A stretch of 64,000 nt of DNA from Paralithodes platypus (GCA_032716605.1 CM064502.1:55052368-55116367), one strand, 5' to 3'; counted from the first letter of the stretch, positions 41,406-53,195 are shown. A program made the numbers and translations. Notes: generated by a model not told the origin, from the sequence alone.

Positions 41406-41900
41406 ATACACACTATGACCCCCCACCCACCCTCTCCTCGTGACTTATTGAAATCATCATCTACAGTATGTTGCCAGTAGGAGCCCTAATTTGGGTTTAA
41501 CCCCAACATTTTGGCGAAATAAATGCAGACTAATGCGTCTGTAGGGTGAGTTTAGGTTTTACAGTACTTATTATAGTGTCCATATAAACACATTTCCACG
41601 GGTCAGGACATACTGTATATAACAACGAAGTATAGGGCATAAACTAACACACAAAGATCGAGGTGCCTGAGTTTGGTTCTCAGTGATTGCATTGTCCATG
41701 TATATTCATGGAAGGTTATAGATGAGTGGGAAAGTCACTCTCCATAAACAGGATAGCCATGTATGAGGGAGAGTGCCTAGTACTTTCACGGTACTACTCA
41801 AGATCAGTTGCACAGTCTTATTAATTAACCAATTTTTTTTTTTCCCCAAGGAATATAGTGTTTTAATGTTGTTTATCGGTCAGTGAATTGAGGATTTGCT
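41406..41900. other. unassigned
   Basis: Mixed sequence; a CACTCTCC-ATA-ACAGGATAGCCATG block with a mirrored GGAGAGTG near 41741-41775 is the only structure seen. Confidence 0.3.
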
Positions 41901-41914
41901 TTAGCTTACCCATA

Positions 41915-42300
41915 ACGGCCGTGGGATACAATAATGGGTAAGAGTTGTGTTAGTGGGTGTACAGTCCGCTTTGTTTACATAGTCGCATGCTCGCAGTTTC
42001 ATTTGTTTCTAATTTGACTGCTGTTATTTGCCCCTGCAGGAAGTATATATAATGAATACAATAAGTCATGGGTGGTGAGGGCCATTATTATATCCTACGG
42101 CCGGTAACAAAACAATTTACCCAACACCTGGCCGTGGGATACACCTCCCATGACTTATTGTCATCATCATATATATTACCAGCAGGGGCAAATAACAGCC
42201 ATCAAATTAGATGCGAATGTAACTGCGAGCGTGCGACTATGTAAATAAAGTGGACGGTACGCCTGCTAACACATCCCCCCATGATGTATTGTCATTATTA
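41915..42300. mobile_element. foldback element F
   Basis: The left arm (about 41915-42085, with TTTGTTTACATAGTCGCATG and TGCTGTTATTTGCCCCTGC) is mirrored at about 42120-42280. A partial extra copy of the right arm's CAGCAGGGGCTAAATAACAG is at about 42310, and its end repeats the ATCAAATTAGA block near 42362. Confidence 0.65.
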
Positions 42301-43186
42301 TATATATTGTCAGCAGGGGCTAAATAACAGCTGTGGCCATGGGATAATTTCCGAAAAACCCATCAAATTAGACGGGAACATTACCGGGTGCATAAAAGTT
42401 TTGTAAAGAAAGCCGCTACCACAACCCTTGCCCAGGAAAGTAGACGAAATTGCGTTTGTTTATGCCCGGTACTCTGTTTTAGCTCATATATTTTTTTTTT
42501 TATGTTATTGATATTGCGAGTCTATACATACCTATTGTCCCTAATACATTGTTTCTAATAGTGCCGCGAAAGACATCTTTAATTATATCGAACCTTGAAT
42601 AGTGGCTTGCATATTGTCTAAAGCAGATCTTTCACACCTATACAAGTTTATATCCATCAAATTCTGATAAGTTATGCTGTTACAATAGAAATTACGCACA
42701 TTTTGCCAATCTACATAAAATTTGTACCCCTTCCCTCTATTCGCAATTACGACGGGTTATAATTATTATAGTTGTATTAATGAAAATCTTGCATATCATG
42801 AAAAACTTACTAATCTCTGTATTAATGATATTTCATCCGAGCAGTATTATAACTTTAACAAAGATTTTCCTTTCATGTTCCGACTTCCGACAAGCAGTCA
42901 GCGCTCGCACCAGGGTCCGGAGAATATAGGATCCACGCACAGCTGAAAGAAAATGCGCCGTCTTCTGCCCATGGCGTCACTTTCCCTACAGTGGGGACAG
43001 AGGTCAGTGAGAGTTCAATCAGTTCATTCACTTTGAGTACTTGATCACGAACATACGAGGTGAAACAAAGCGGATGTTATATGATTTTTCTTGTGTGTGG
43101 TATGATAATGATTTGGAAATGTTATGCCGGGGGGTCGTAATACAACCTAGCTTAGTTCTTGGTCTTTACTCAAATCCAACTATGGA
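42301..43186. other. unassigned
   Basis: AT-rich; the frame 42722-42946 has no motif and no plausible ATG. Nothing else seen. Confidence 0.3.
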
Positions 43187-43194
43187 CTTTTAGA

Positions 43195-44717
43195 CAGAGG
43201 TGGGCAGGTGCGCGCCATTTGGCGCTCTGCGCTCTGCGATCCGGTGCGCATTACCAATATAGAGGAGCGCGGAGCGAGGAGCGGCAAAATTCTGAAATTT
43301 GAGTGCAGGCGGGAAATTCGCGCTCCTTTCTGGCGCTCCGGAGGCGATTTTTCCTGTCAACAACAGGTACAAGAACGTCATTATCGTGTACAGTCATCGT
43401 ACCGTTCGTACGGTGTTACTCACGGTGTTAGTGAACTGTGATACAGTGATACTATGATAGTGACAGACTGACAGTGTTACAGTTGTTAACTTGTTTTTTT
43501 TTTTTTTTTTTTTTTTGCTTTTGCTAACGCAAAGTAAACCTTACGGGCAAGTTACAGCTTACGAAGGGGCATAAGGGTAAGTCTGGCAGTGGTATAGCCC
43601 GAGCCTGTCTGACTGTCTTATAGTCAAAAGACACTATAGACTTCAGAGACTTTTATCATTTTATGGTATCGATACTATCGGAATGTTACTTGAATGTATG
43701 GGTGGGAGGGTGGTTTGGGGGATGCTGGGGGGAAGGTAGAAGCGTAATTGACTCGTGTTACAAATTTAATATGGAGCCGATTGGTGAGGTAGTTTCGCCA
43801 CCACAGATTTTATTTGTTTTCCTTTTCTTCGTACGGATACGCTGGAAGTGGGTTGTGGGAGGCAGTTGGGGGTGTGGTGGAGGGAAGGCATAAGGGTAAG
43901 GCACTTGTCACACAAATATGGAACCGATTGGTGCAATCGTTTCGCCGCCACAGATTTTTTTTTTTTTTCCTTGTGAGGCGACCGATAGTCAGCGAGTGGG
44001 TGGGAGGAGGGGTTTGGGGTAGTGGTGGTGCCGTGGTGGGTATGCAGAAGGGTAAGGTACATGTGGTAAAACACAAAAATATGAAAGCCATAGGTGCAGT
44101 CGTTTCGCTGCTACGATTTTTTTTCGGCGAGTCAGTATATAATTATATACGGACCTGGCACTGGGCGTGACAACTGACATCTGACAAGACCCTAGTCCCG
44201 GCCGTATATATATAATTATTATAAATTATATACCGTCGGACCTGGCAGTTTCGGACCTAGTTTCTCAGTTTGGACAGTTTCTGTAATTCTTTATGTCATA
44301 TCATAGATATCAATGGACAGTCACAATGTCACAAACTCACAATGATATCAATCATATCATATCATTGATATTTGATTCATTGATATGACATAAAGAATAA
44401 CATAAACTGAGAAAGTGAGAAACTTAAACAGTTTAACTTCAGAAAGACTTGAGTTTTTTTTAATGTTTTGAATTCTTGGAATTTAGTGAAGTGAAAGACA
44501 AAGGACAAAGTGAAGGACAAAGGTAAATCATTAAATAACTTCTAGAAGCTGTTTTTTTATTTTTTTTTTTTTATATACCTATTTTTGGGAGCACGGAGCG
44601 GGAAGCGCATCGGGCCTGCTGACAAAAGGAGCGCGTGAGCGCTGCCGCATTACCTTATGTCTGATGAGCGCGGAGCGCTGCCGCATTACCGGTCCCACTG
44701 GAGCGCGCCCACCTCTG
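43195..44717. mobile_element. hAT-like element with perfect 8-bp target duplication
   Basis: CTTTTAGA is repeated exactly at 43187-43194 and 44718-44725. The ends are CAGAGGTGGGCAGGTGCGCG and GAGCGCGCCCACCTCTG, of the CAGAGGTGGGC form common in hAT elements. Subterminal sequence is full of GAGCGC/GCGCTC motifs. The middle has three tandem units of about 150 bp (from about 43690, 43850 and 44000) each with a CCGATTGGTG-like and a TTTCGC-GC-AC block, then a TATCAT/ATGATA palindrome (44280-44400). No transposase remains; the frames seen come from the tandem units. Confidence 0.9.
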
Positions 44718-44725
44718 CTTTTAGA

Positions 44726-47640
44726 CTCTATATTCTCTCAACAGGGACACGTCGAACACATTCTTATTCACAAGTTAGGTACTCAATCAGGTTAAGATGA
44801 ACACAATAACTACACACATGTAATTATACACTCTTATTTATTCAACTGACACGTAGATATTACTGTATACGCCTTGACTATTATTGAGGAATAGTAAGCG
44901 AGTATGTAGGCGTTGACATAGACAAATGATAGGTACTTCACTCACATAAATAGGCCTAAAGTGTGGGTGGATATTTACTGCACTACTATAAGGAATAGCC
45001 AGCAAATAATTCTTAACATGTATCACACACTAAAGGTCTGAACATATAATGAGCATGAATCAAAGGATAATATTATAATGGAAGTGATGATGATGCAGTT
45101 TTTACCACCATACACTCCCTGCTGAATAGCAAGGCTAGGGTGCGTGCCCTGATGAATCAGGGACTTAGTGAATAGTTGCCACAGATTGCTAGACCGCACC
45201 GTTCACCAACAGCACTGACGTCTGCCAATAACTCACTGGCTGGCCCGAGGCTTGAACCGTCAACCTCACGGTTAGCAGGCGAACGCTCTACCAATCGAGC
45301 TACGGCCTGTATGCAATATTAATAATCAGACAAACATACACATAGATAAAATCCTTGATAATAATATATATGAGAGTTGAGTACCGGTATCTACTGTGAA
45401 TTATTCTGAATAAGTTTCGGGCAGGTTGAACGAAATCTCTAAGTACGCGTCAATAAGATGGGGTGGAACAAAAGGGAAAGTGTATAAAGAGTTCTGGGGT
45501 GAACGCTCGCTCACGGGTGGTGGGAAGCGAGGGGGGGGGGGGGATTTAAAGGGCTAACGGGCACAGATTAGTTTGGGCTAGGTAGGTCACTCAGGTCATA
45601 TGTTTGACTGCGATGATCAAAATAGTATTTATAGTTAGTGCGATATTATTCTGAATAAGGGGAGGAATAGGTTGAAATTCAAAGGAGAGGGGAGGGGGGT
45701 GAATTATTTTTTACTATTAATGATGTGTTTAGATTATTAGGAGATAATTTATATCATGAGCATACTATTAATACATTCTTATATGCAAAGATAATCTCAC
45801 GGGTCGAGGAATTCAGATTTAATGATACTGAAGAATACTCGAAGGTTGAAGATAACCTAACTGAATCAGGCAATAGATTGATTACAGTAGATTAGAGAAC
45901 GCATCAATAAATTAGCGTATACGAGTAGTTATAATAATACTACAAGTTAAATATGGCGTACACGACTAAGTTGCACTTAGATGGAAATACCTGATAAGGT
46001 ATGAAGGCGATCTGAACTGGTTAACAGATTCCTATATGGAATACAGAACAAATTGGCGTTGTATTCGAGTTGGTGAAATAATTAGACAATAGATCTACAC
46101 AGAACTAGAATTCCTAGACGATCAGGATCGAAATTATCTATTTCATAACAGAATAAACTAATAAGTTATTCACAAATTATACTATTAACGCACGACAAAA
46201 TAAGGCGTAATAGGGGAGGGGAGCCGAGTTTAATTAGATATGAAATTGGGTGTAGGTTCTAGGTAAAAGTGAGGATTTAGAAGGGAATCAATTCACAGTA
46301 TACACTTCAGCTTCAACTTGGTACATACATAAGTAGAATGGACATACACAAGGAAAATCTGTGAGTATTCGGCTTGATTTTGGATTTACACTATTATGTG
46401 ACGTATGCGTAGAATGTTTTATATGAACTTAGAAGAGAGGTTAACACTAGATCTTGGGCACAGATCTACACAAGGTTTAATATGGTTTCTGAAGGATTAA
46501 TGCATACGCAACAATAAAGGATCTTAGGCACAGATCTACACAGGGATTAGCAATGAATATTCACATATTTCACCTTACCTTCACATCAATAATCACAACG
46601 TAAGATACTCAGAGACACTTAGGGGAAGTTGGGGGGTCGAGCTTCGAGAGCAAGTCTGGCCGATGTAGAGCGTAGGTTCGCCTGGACCAGACTTCAGGGC
46701 TGCTTCGCACCGTCAGGAATCCCACGTCCAGACGTCAGAGGCACACAACAGGGCTCGTTGTAGTCTCGAGGGGGGAGGGGAATGCAGTTGCCAATTTTAG
46801 TTAGATGCTCCGGACTTTTCAGACTTGAGAACATTACCGAGGTGGAAGTGCTTACTTTCTCAACAATTTCGTTGAGTACATGTTCAACTATTTTCTTAGC
46901 TTCAACTTATAGGAATTCAATGTTAAAGGGATATAGTGAATCGTTGTGACATCAATAGTGAAGTAAATACTTAGCTTAACAATACATGGTAGTTATCATT
47001 TGGTACCTAATCATTTAAAGAATTTTATTTAATACTCCGGTGAGAGTTACTAAGTCTAGGAAGGATATAATAGCAATTCTGGTGATTTTATTATAATTGA
47101 GGGTTATTGGTGAATCAGTGAATAACTCTAGCTGTCTTCTCTATGTTGCTGGGTTGATCCAGAGTTCTTCGTAACAGTCTTGCACTGTAGATCCTAATAT
47201 CCCCACTTATGTCGGTATCACTCAGGTCTTTGATGCGGAACTTGCATAAACATTTGCTCGGTGTACTGCAAATCTGGCTGCTGGTGCAATGAAGGGTGGT
47301 GATTGGTTGGGAGGGTTTGAAACCTGGATGGTGATTGGCTGACACTCCCATTCTTTAATAGGGGTGACTGACCTAGGTGACCCGTCTTCCTGGTAGTCAG
47401 AAAACGGGAATGACCTGGTAAAATGGGGTACTCCTCTGTTTCTCGCTCCTCTGTTTCTCGCTCCTCCGTATCATGATAAACTGGTATGGAATGATGTCTC
47501 TGTTGTTTGTTTCTTCTTTTCTCCTTCCTACTTACCTGTAGGCTAGCAATCCTACAGGTGTTTCCCAACCCCGTTCTATCCAACCCCGTCACTTCAGGAA
47601 ATATGAATGCTAAGATACCTATCTTGAAATATATAGAATA
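44726..47640. other. 2.9 kb without a recognisable gene
   Basis: The stretch holds a tRNA-like sequence in reverse at 45225-45312 (described separately) and a G-run at about 45531. GGATCTT-GGCACAGATCTAC is repeated at 46450 and 46520, and a duplicated CTCTGTTTCTCGCTC lies near 47435. Two overlapping minus-strand frames (47115-47351 and 47218-47592) have ordinary composition but no motif that I know. It may be an old element or intronic sequence. Confidence 0.4.
45225..45312 (-). mobile_element. tRNA-like SINE head (family 4)
   Basis: In reverse complement: GGCCGTAGCTCGATTGGTAG (box A region), a CTGCTAAC loop and GGTTCAAGCCT (box B). The acceptor ends do not pair well and there is no terminator run, so a SINE or tRNA pseudogene is likelier than a functional tRNA gene. 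Confidence 0.45.
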
Positions 47641-47924
47641 AAGGCAATGATGTTAATTACTATACAGCATTTCTACTTTATTACAACTTTTAAAATACCA
47701 TTAGCGTCTACTATGTATTCCACATTTAATGAGGTATTATTTAAGGCAATGTATGTAATGGTTGATAAGATGTTTGTTTTAATAAAATATCCATTACGTG
47801 GTTCACACGGACTACCGCTTAGCTATACACATGTATCGAGAGGCAGCGTTGCCAAGGTCTTTCAGGTGGGTAACCGAAGTCTGCGCCACCCTGTATATGG
47901 CGGGGCAGTACCCAGGGGAGAGCA

Positions 47925-48545
47925 TATAGGCATATGATAAGGAGTTGCTGGAACACCTGTTTCATTTGCCTGGCTTCCCCCACAGTTTCTGTTTGTACCT
48001 CACTTACACAGAGAGTAATCCAGCTAACTCTCAGAAACACCTCTTCTTCCTATTTATTTCACTACACTAAGTAGGCTACACTTAAGGGGGGTGACCTGCC
48101 TTTATTATCTCTCTATGCTGTATCCATTCGGCCCCATTTAGCCTACTGTTTTAAGACGTTTATCCCCGTCCAGGTGTCGATGTATACTTGGCGAGCGATA
48201 GCGAGCCACCATATTTTGGATAATGAGTTAGACAGCTGGCTAATTTTGTACATTTTTCGATAGAAAAATGTCTCCAGCGAAGCCGGATTTCTCCATAAAG
48301 AGCTGGCTCGCTATCGCTCGCCAGGAAAAAATTGACACCTGGATGGGGATAAATGTCTTAAAACAGTAGGCTGAATGGGGCCGAATGGATACAACCAAAA
48401 AAGCGAAAAATGCAGGTCACCCCCCTTAACAAGCACACCACACTTCTTTCCAACACTTAACGTACCTTGATTTTGGCCCTGCATCACTTTCAACCTTGGG
48501 AGATTCTTGTTGCAGGCAGCTTTGCTTTTTGTCTCCTTCATGCAC
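47925..48545 (+). repeat. dispersed repeat E, copy 2, carrying a family B element
   Basis: It matches 25195-25612 in reverse on both sides of the B element at 48082-48429 (GGAGTTGCTGGAACACC before it, CACACCACACTTC and CATCACTTTCAACCTTGG after it). Confidence 0.6.
48082..48429. mobile_element. family B TTAA element inside repeat E
   Basis: TTAAGGGGGGTGACCTG and CAGGTCACCCCCCTTAA ends are intact; the arms have lost some of the pyrimidine-rich stretch. Confidence 0.9.
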
Positions 48546-48598
48546 ATAAAAATACATACAGTATGTATGTATATACCGGTATATATATGGGGCCTATC

Positions 48599-48812
48599 AA
48601 GCCTCTGTCACACGAGCGATTTTTCCGTCAATATTCCACGAGCAAGTTTTTTCTCGTTATATTTCGGGACTTCTTTGCACTGGTATCGGTAACTAGACTG
48701 AAGGTAGAGTATGTTAGGCGGTTGAATTATGATAAAGTGTAATTTTTGAAACTGCCAGACCATAATTGCCCGTAAAAATTGCTCGAAAAACTGCTCGTGT
48801 GACTCCGGCTTT
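48599..48812. mobile_element. family G MITE, second copy
   Basis: Left AAGCCTCTGTCACACGAGCG and right CTCGTGTGACTCCGGCTT. ACTGGTATCGGTAACTAGAC inside matches the copy at 40404. Confidence 0.7.
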
Positions 48813-48946
48813 ATTGTTCCGAACTCCGACATAACCTGCCGATATTTTTTTTAGTTCCATTAGTTTTTGAAGCAGCAATAATCATTATGTTCCTTCCAAC
48901 AACCAACTATACTCCTAAAATCGATTAATGAAATTTACAAACACAT

Positions 48947-49025
48947 GTGGCAGTCCCTGGATTCGAACCCAGGACGCTCACACCGAAAATCAACACCTTA
49001 TGCATCGCACCACGAAGACAGTTAA
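48947..49025 (-). mobile_element. tRNA-derived SINE (family 2), reverse orientation
   Basis: Box B in reverse, GGATTCGAACCC, at 48959-48970; box A in reverse near 49001-49012. AGTCCCTGG and CGCTCACACCGAAAAT match the forward copy at 52975-53035. Confidence 0.55.
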
Positions 49026-49184
49026 AGGATGGTGGACACTGCCTACGATTTATTATGCAACTTCGAATCCTGCATATCAATCTAAGCATGTACACACATC
49101 CCAACTGCAACTCACGTAGGCTATGCATATGTGAATGGAAAGGGCAATTAATGGGGCCTTAACCTTGTAAGGCTTCATACGTCA

Positions 49185-49545
49185 GAGCTTAAGGGCAGAT
49201 CCTTCACGTTTTGTCAATTTTGTTATGTATTTATTATTTTTCTAGTTTCCTCGCTAGACCTCCATCAAGCTTAAAATGAAGCCCCTAGACCCCCTTTCAA
49301 GATAAATTTGTAAATTTTTCGGTAGAAAAATTTCCTGGCCGAAGGCCGATTCCTCTTAAATTACAGGCTCGCTATCGCTCGCCAGGAAAAAATCGAGACC
49401 TAATTGACAGGAAAGGTCTTAAAATTGACAGGAAATGTCTTAAAATTGACAGAAATGGGTCGAAAGTTAATAAAATCGCCAAACTAATGGGTCTAAAGAT
49501 GAGGGAGAAGGTGGTCTAGAAAAGCGATTCGTCTCCCCTCAAGTC
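49185..49545 (-). mobile_element. family A element, degraded right end
   Basis: CTTAAGGGCAGATCCTTC at the left is an altered end. The core CGAAGGCCG and CTCGCTATCGCTCGCC is clear, and GACAGGAAAGGTCTTAAAAT is duplicated. It runs into a C-run at 49550. Confidence 0.7.
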
Positions 49546-49709
49546 GTGACCCCCCCCCCCCCCCCCTCCTGCATACTACAATGGCAGGCACAAGGAACAT
49601 CATCATCCATATTAACGCCACCTTTCTTGAGCTGTCGATGGAGCCATGGAAAATTAAAAACAGGTTGCACAAAAATAATACCCGAGTTATCCTCTTTCTG
49701 TTCTCCACT

Positions 49710-50087
49710 TTAAGGGGGGCCCACCTCGCTATTTGTCTCTTTCTCTCCCTCTCTCTCTTTGGCTTGTATCCATTCGGCCCCATTCAGCCTACTGTTTTAG
49801 GACTTTTACCCCCATCCAGGTGTCAATATTTTCCTGGCGAGCGGTAGCGAGCCAGCATATATGTATTTTTGTTTTGACAGCAAGCTAAATTTGTACATTT
49901 TTCGATAGAAAAATGCCTCCGACGAAGCCGGATTTCTCCATACAATCCTGGCTCGCTTTCGCTCGCCAGGAAGAAATCGACACCTGGATGGGGATAAACG
50001 TCTTAAAACAGTTGTCTGAATAGAGCCGAATGGATACAAGCCAAGGAAAGAGAGACAAGGGAGAAAGATTAAAAAAACCGGTGACGT
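49710..50087. mobile_element. family B element fused to a family C element
   Basis: The left end TTAAGGGGGGCCCACC is intact. The right end stops at ACCGGTGAC and continues as GTGTTATATTTTATTCTAGC, which is family C. ACCGGTGAC is common to the B right end and the C left end. Confidence 0.75.
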
Positions 50088-50150
50088 GTTATATTTTATT
50101 CTAGCTATATTGAGACGCTATTTATGCAGCTTAGGAAGGATCTGTTAAAT
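50079..50150 (+). mobile_element. family C left half (fused)
   Basis: ACCGGTGACGTG, TATTTTATTCTAGCTATATT and CAGCTTAGGAAGGATCTG, without its own TTAA end. Confidence 0.5.
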
Positions 50151-50287
50151 ACAGCAATGCAATCTGTTCATGTATTGTATATTATAGCGAGAACGTATTA
50201 TTTTTGGATAGATTCGCCTATCTTGGTCTAGCCTATTGTTTCCAGTTGATGGTAAATTGAATCCCTTAGATGCTGATATCTCGAGAC

Positions 50288-50658
50288 TTAAGGGGGTGAC
50301 CTGCTTTTTGTTATTTCTGTCCTTGTCTCTCTTTCTCTGGCTTGTATCCATTCGACCCCATTCAGCCAACTATTTTAAGACGTTTATCCCCATCTAGGTG
50401 TCGATTTCTTCCTGGCGAGCGATAGCGAGCCAGCATTATATGAAGAAATCCGGCTACATTTTCTATCGAAAAATTTACAAATTTAGCCTGCTGTCAAGCA
50501 AAAATAAAAAATATGCTGGCTCGCTACCGCTCACCAGTAAAAAATTGACACCTGGATGGGGTTAAACGTCTTAAAACAGTAGGCTGAATGGGGCCAAATG
50601 GGTACAAGCCAGAGAAAGATAGAAAAGGACAGAACAATAACAGGTCACCTCCCCTTAA
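50288..50658. mobile_element. family B TTAA element
   Basis: TTAAGGGGGTGACCTGC at the left; CAGGTCACCTCCCCTTAA at the right. Its right TTAA is also the left TTAA of the family C element that follows. The centre is inverted in order relative to the copy at 36807. Confidence 0.9.
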
Positions 50659-51186
50659 CCCCTTCTATTCCGACGACGTTTTTCCTTTTATTCTAGCCAT
50701 ATTTAGACGATTTTTTTTTCAGCTTAGGAAGGACGTCTAGCAATTAAAAGGCGTCAGACTCTTTCCATTCATCCCTTTACCATGCCTTCATCTTAAGGGG
50801 AGATCTCTACTTGAGGGATTTTTTTTCTTGACCCCTTTCTCCCTCATGTTTAGCCCCATTGCTTTTGATATTATAAAACGTTCGCCCCATTAGTTTAGCG
50901 ATTTTAAGAACTTTCACCCCATATTAAGACCTTTCGTGCAATTCAGGTGTCGATTTTATCCTGGCGAGCGATAGCGAGCCTGTAATTTAAGAGGAACCGG
51001 CCTTCGGCCGGGAAATTTTTCTACCGAAAAATGTACACATTTATTTTGAAAGGGACTCCAGGGGGTGTCATTTTAAGCTTGATGAAGGTCTAGGGAACAA
51101 ACTAAATACCTCTCCTTAAGCATCATAAGATCGTCTAAATGGAGCTGAAATCAAATAAAAAAGACTGGCGGTACAGAAGGGGTTAA
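50655..51186 (+). mobile_element. family C element split by a nested family A element
   Basis: The left half TTAACCCCTTCTATTCCGAC to CATCTTAA (50655-50796) and the right half TTAAGCATCATAAGATCGTC to GAAGGGGTTAA (51116-51186) together make one C element. The A insertion at 50793-51119 sits at TTAA within its middle. Confidence 0.7.
50793..51119 (+). mobile_element. family A TTAA element nested in family C
   Basis: TTAAGGGGAGATCTCTACTT and TACCTCTCCTTAA ends. Internal wording nearly equals the copy at 38389 (ACCCCATATTAAGACCTTTC), so they are recent relatives. Confidence 0.9.
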
Positions 51187-51517
51187 GGGGAGATTTCCAC
51201 TTGAGGGATTTTTTTTGGACCCCTTTCTATCTCATGTTTAGTCCCATTGCTTTTGATATTCTAAGACGTTCGCCCCATTAGTTTGGTGATTTTAAGAACC
51301 TTTGCCCCATTTCTGTCAATTTTAAGAACTTTCGTATCATTTAGGTGTCGATTTTATCCTGGTGAGCGATAGCGAGCCTGTAATTTAAGAGTAACCGGCC
51401 TTTGGCCGGGAAATTTTTCTACCGAAAAATGTAAAAATTTATCTTGAAAGGGGGTCCAGGGGGTGTAATTTTAAGCTTGATGGAATTCTAGGGAACGAAC
51501 TAAAAACCTCCCCTTAA
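51183..51517 (+). mobile_element. family A TTAA element
   Basis: It shares its left TTAA with the right end of the C element. The right end is CCTCCCCTTAA. The core reads GGTGAGCGATAGCGAGCC, one change from the usual. Confidence 0.9.
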
Positions 51518-51790
51518 ATCAAGCCCCTATTACTTGCAGTATACTTGAGGCCCTTCCTAAGTTTAATAAACTCGTCTGTATAGTGAGGAGGAACAGAAAA
51601 ACAAAAAACAAACATAATCTGTCACCGTACTGGAAGGGATAACATATCAAGTTTTACTCCGGGATTCCACTTGACGGCTCCGAGCGAATTATAAATAACT
51701 GAACGGCGTGGACTAGCTGTTATATATATATTTTTTCTCACCCCTTCGGAATATTTATTAGGCTGCGCTCCCAGTTGCTATGTCAGTGTG
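51518..51790. other. degraded family C remains and unassigned sequence
   Basis: CCCTTCCTAAGTTTAATAAACTCGTC near 51550 and GGAAGGGATAA near 51638 resemble the C right half. No gene. Confidence 0.4.
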
Positions 51791-52115
51791 TTAGGGTGGT
51801 TGTGAGCGGGTGCTTGTACTGTATGTGTGTTTGTGTGCTGTGGGGTGTGTACTGTGTAGTGTGTGTTTGTGAGTGGGTACTTATTTGTGTGCTGTGGAGG
51901 TTGTTTGTGCCGTCTCGTGTGTGTTTGTGAGTGGGTACTTATTTGTGTGCTGTGGAGGTCGTTTGTGAGTGGGTACTTATATGTGTGTTTGTGAGTGGGT
52001 ACTTATGTGTGTGTTTGTGAGTGGGTACTTATGTGTGTGTTTGTGTGCTGTGGGGGCCGCTTGTGCCGTCTCGTGTGTGTTTGTGGGCTTTATACTATAT
52101 ATATATATATATATA
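51791..52115. repeat. GT-rich minisatellite
   Basis: Units built from GTGTGTTTGTGAGTGGGTAC and TTATTTGTGTGCTGTGG recur about six times, followed by a short TA run. Confidence 0.85.
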
Positions 52116-52529
52116 AGGTGTGTGTGTGTTTTTCGGTATCCTTGCTTTTGTTTGCATGCGAACCGGTATGCATAATATTTCTATAGACAATTAGTGTGTC
52201 TTTTAGGCTTGTACATGCTTGTCTGCTATCTGAAAATGTGTTTGTAACTGATATTGTTTTTGTTGAGACTATATTTATGTTTACCGATGTGTGCTTTAGT
52301 CTAGGTCTTTCTATGGGGTTTTGTCTGTGGTAACCCAGGTTCGAATCCCGAGTGGCATTAATTTAATTGGGAGATGTTTGGTGTTGGGAGTGAGACTAAT
52401 ACATTCGATTATATGTGTATCGTTTCTGTTGAGTGTGATTGTGTGTCTTGTCAATGTGTGTTTTGTACAATCCTGAAAGAAGGGTCCCGCGACTTTAAAT
52501 TGCTTTTATAGAATGTTTCATCTTTATTC
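52116..52529. other. unassigned, with a box B-like motif
   Basis: GGTTCGAATCCC at 52338-52349 with upstream GTGGTAACCCA matches, in reverse, the motif at about 33089; probably the remains of a SINE. Otherwise nothing. Confidence 0.35.
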
Positions 52530-52865
52530 TTAAGGGGAGATTTCCACTTGAGGGATTTTTTTCTTTACCCCTTTCTCTCTCATGTTTAGCCCCATTGCTT
52601 TTGAGATTTTAAGACGTTCGCCCCATTAGTTTGGCGATTTTAAGAACTTTCACCCCATTTATGTCACTTTTAAGACCTTTCGTCCCATTTAGGTGTCGAT
52701 TTTTTCCTGGCGAGCGATAGCGAGCCTGTAATTTAAGAGGAACCGGCCTTTGGCCGGGAAATTTTTCTACCGAAAAATGTACAAATTTATCTTGAAAGGG
52801 GGTCATGGGGGTGTAATTTCAAGCTTGATGGAAGTCTAGGAAAAAGACTAAAAACCTCCCCTTAA
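52530..52865 (+). mobile_element. family A TTAA element
   Basis: Both TTAA present. The three iterated blocks before GTGTCG are especially clear (GTTCGCCCCATTAG, CTTTCACCCCATTT, CTTTCGTCCCATTT). Confidence 0.9.
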
Positions 52866-52964
52866 ACTGGGTGACAATGTGTCTTTCTATGGGTACTGCA
52901 AAATGGCTTTGATGTTTAAAGGATGATCACTTGTTTATTGATGTTTTAATATAATTTTCAAGTA

Positions 52965-53055
52965 ACTGTCTTCATAGCGCAATGGATAAATGCACTGAAT
53001 TTCGGTGTGAGCATCCTAGGTTCGAATCCCTGGACTGCCACATGTATTTGTTGAT
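52965..53055 (+). mobile_element. tRNA-derived SINE (family 2)
   Basis: Box A-like TAGCGCAATGG at 52975-52985 and box B GGTTCGAATCC at 53019-53029, a good pair with normal spacing. The sequence continues ACTGCCACATG as in the reverse copy at 48947. Confidence 0.6.
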
Positions 53056-53195
53056 TTCATTAATTGAGTTTAGGAGTAAAGTCGGTTGGTGGAGGTAACA
53101 TAATACTATCTCACAAATACACCTGAGCTACTAAAAATTTTTTTTCGAGTCCTGCTGGGAGTATAAAACATTTAATATTATTTATAGGATCCTCG

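Noticed and set aside
42722..42946. Small plus-strand ORF
   Set aside because: It begins at a TTG just after a stop, has no ATG in good context, no motif and no neighbours that support a gene.
43766..44170. Overlapping frames of 90-118 codons in the hAT-like element
   Set aside because: Both strands are open because of the tandem repeats; no transposase motif such as the hAT dimerisation block is present.
45225..45312. Functional tRNA gene on the minus strand
   Set aside because: Boxes A and B are good, but the acceptor stem does not close and no terminator run follows.
47115..47592. Two minus-strand frames as a host gene exon
   Set aside because: They overlap in different phases, lack recognisable motifs, and good splice signals were not found.
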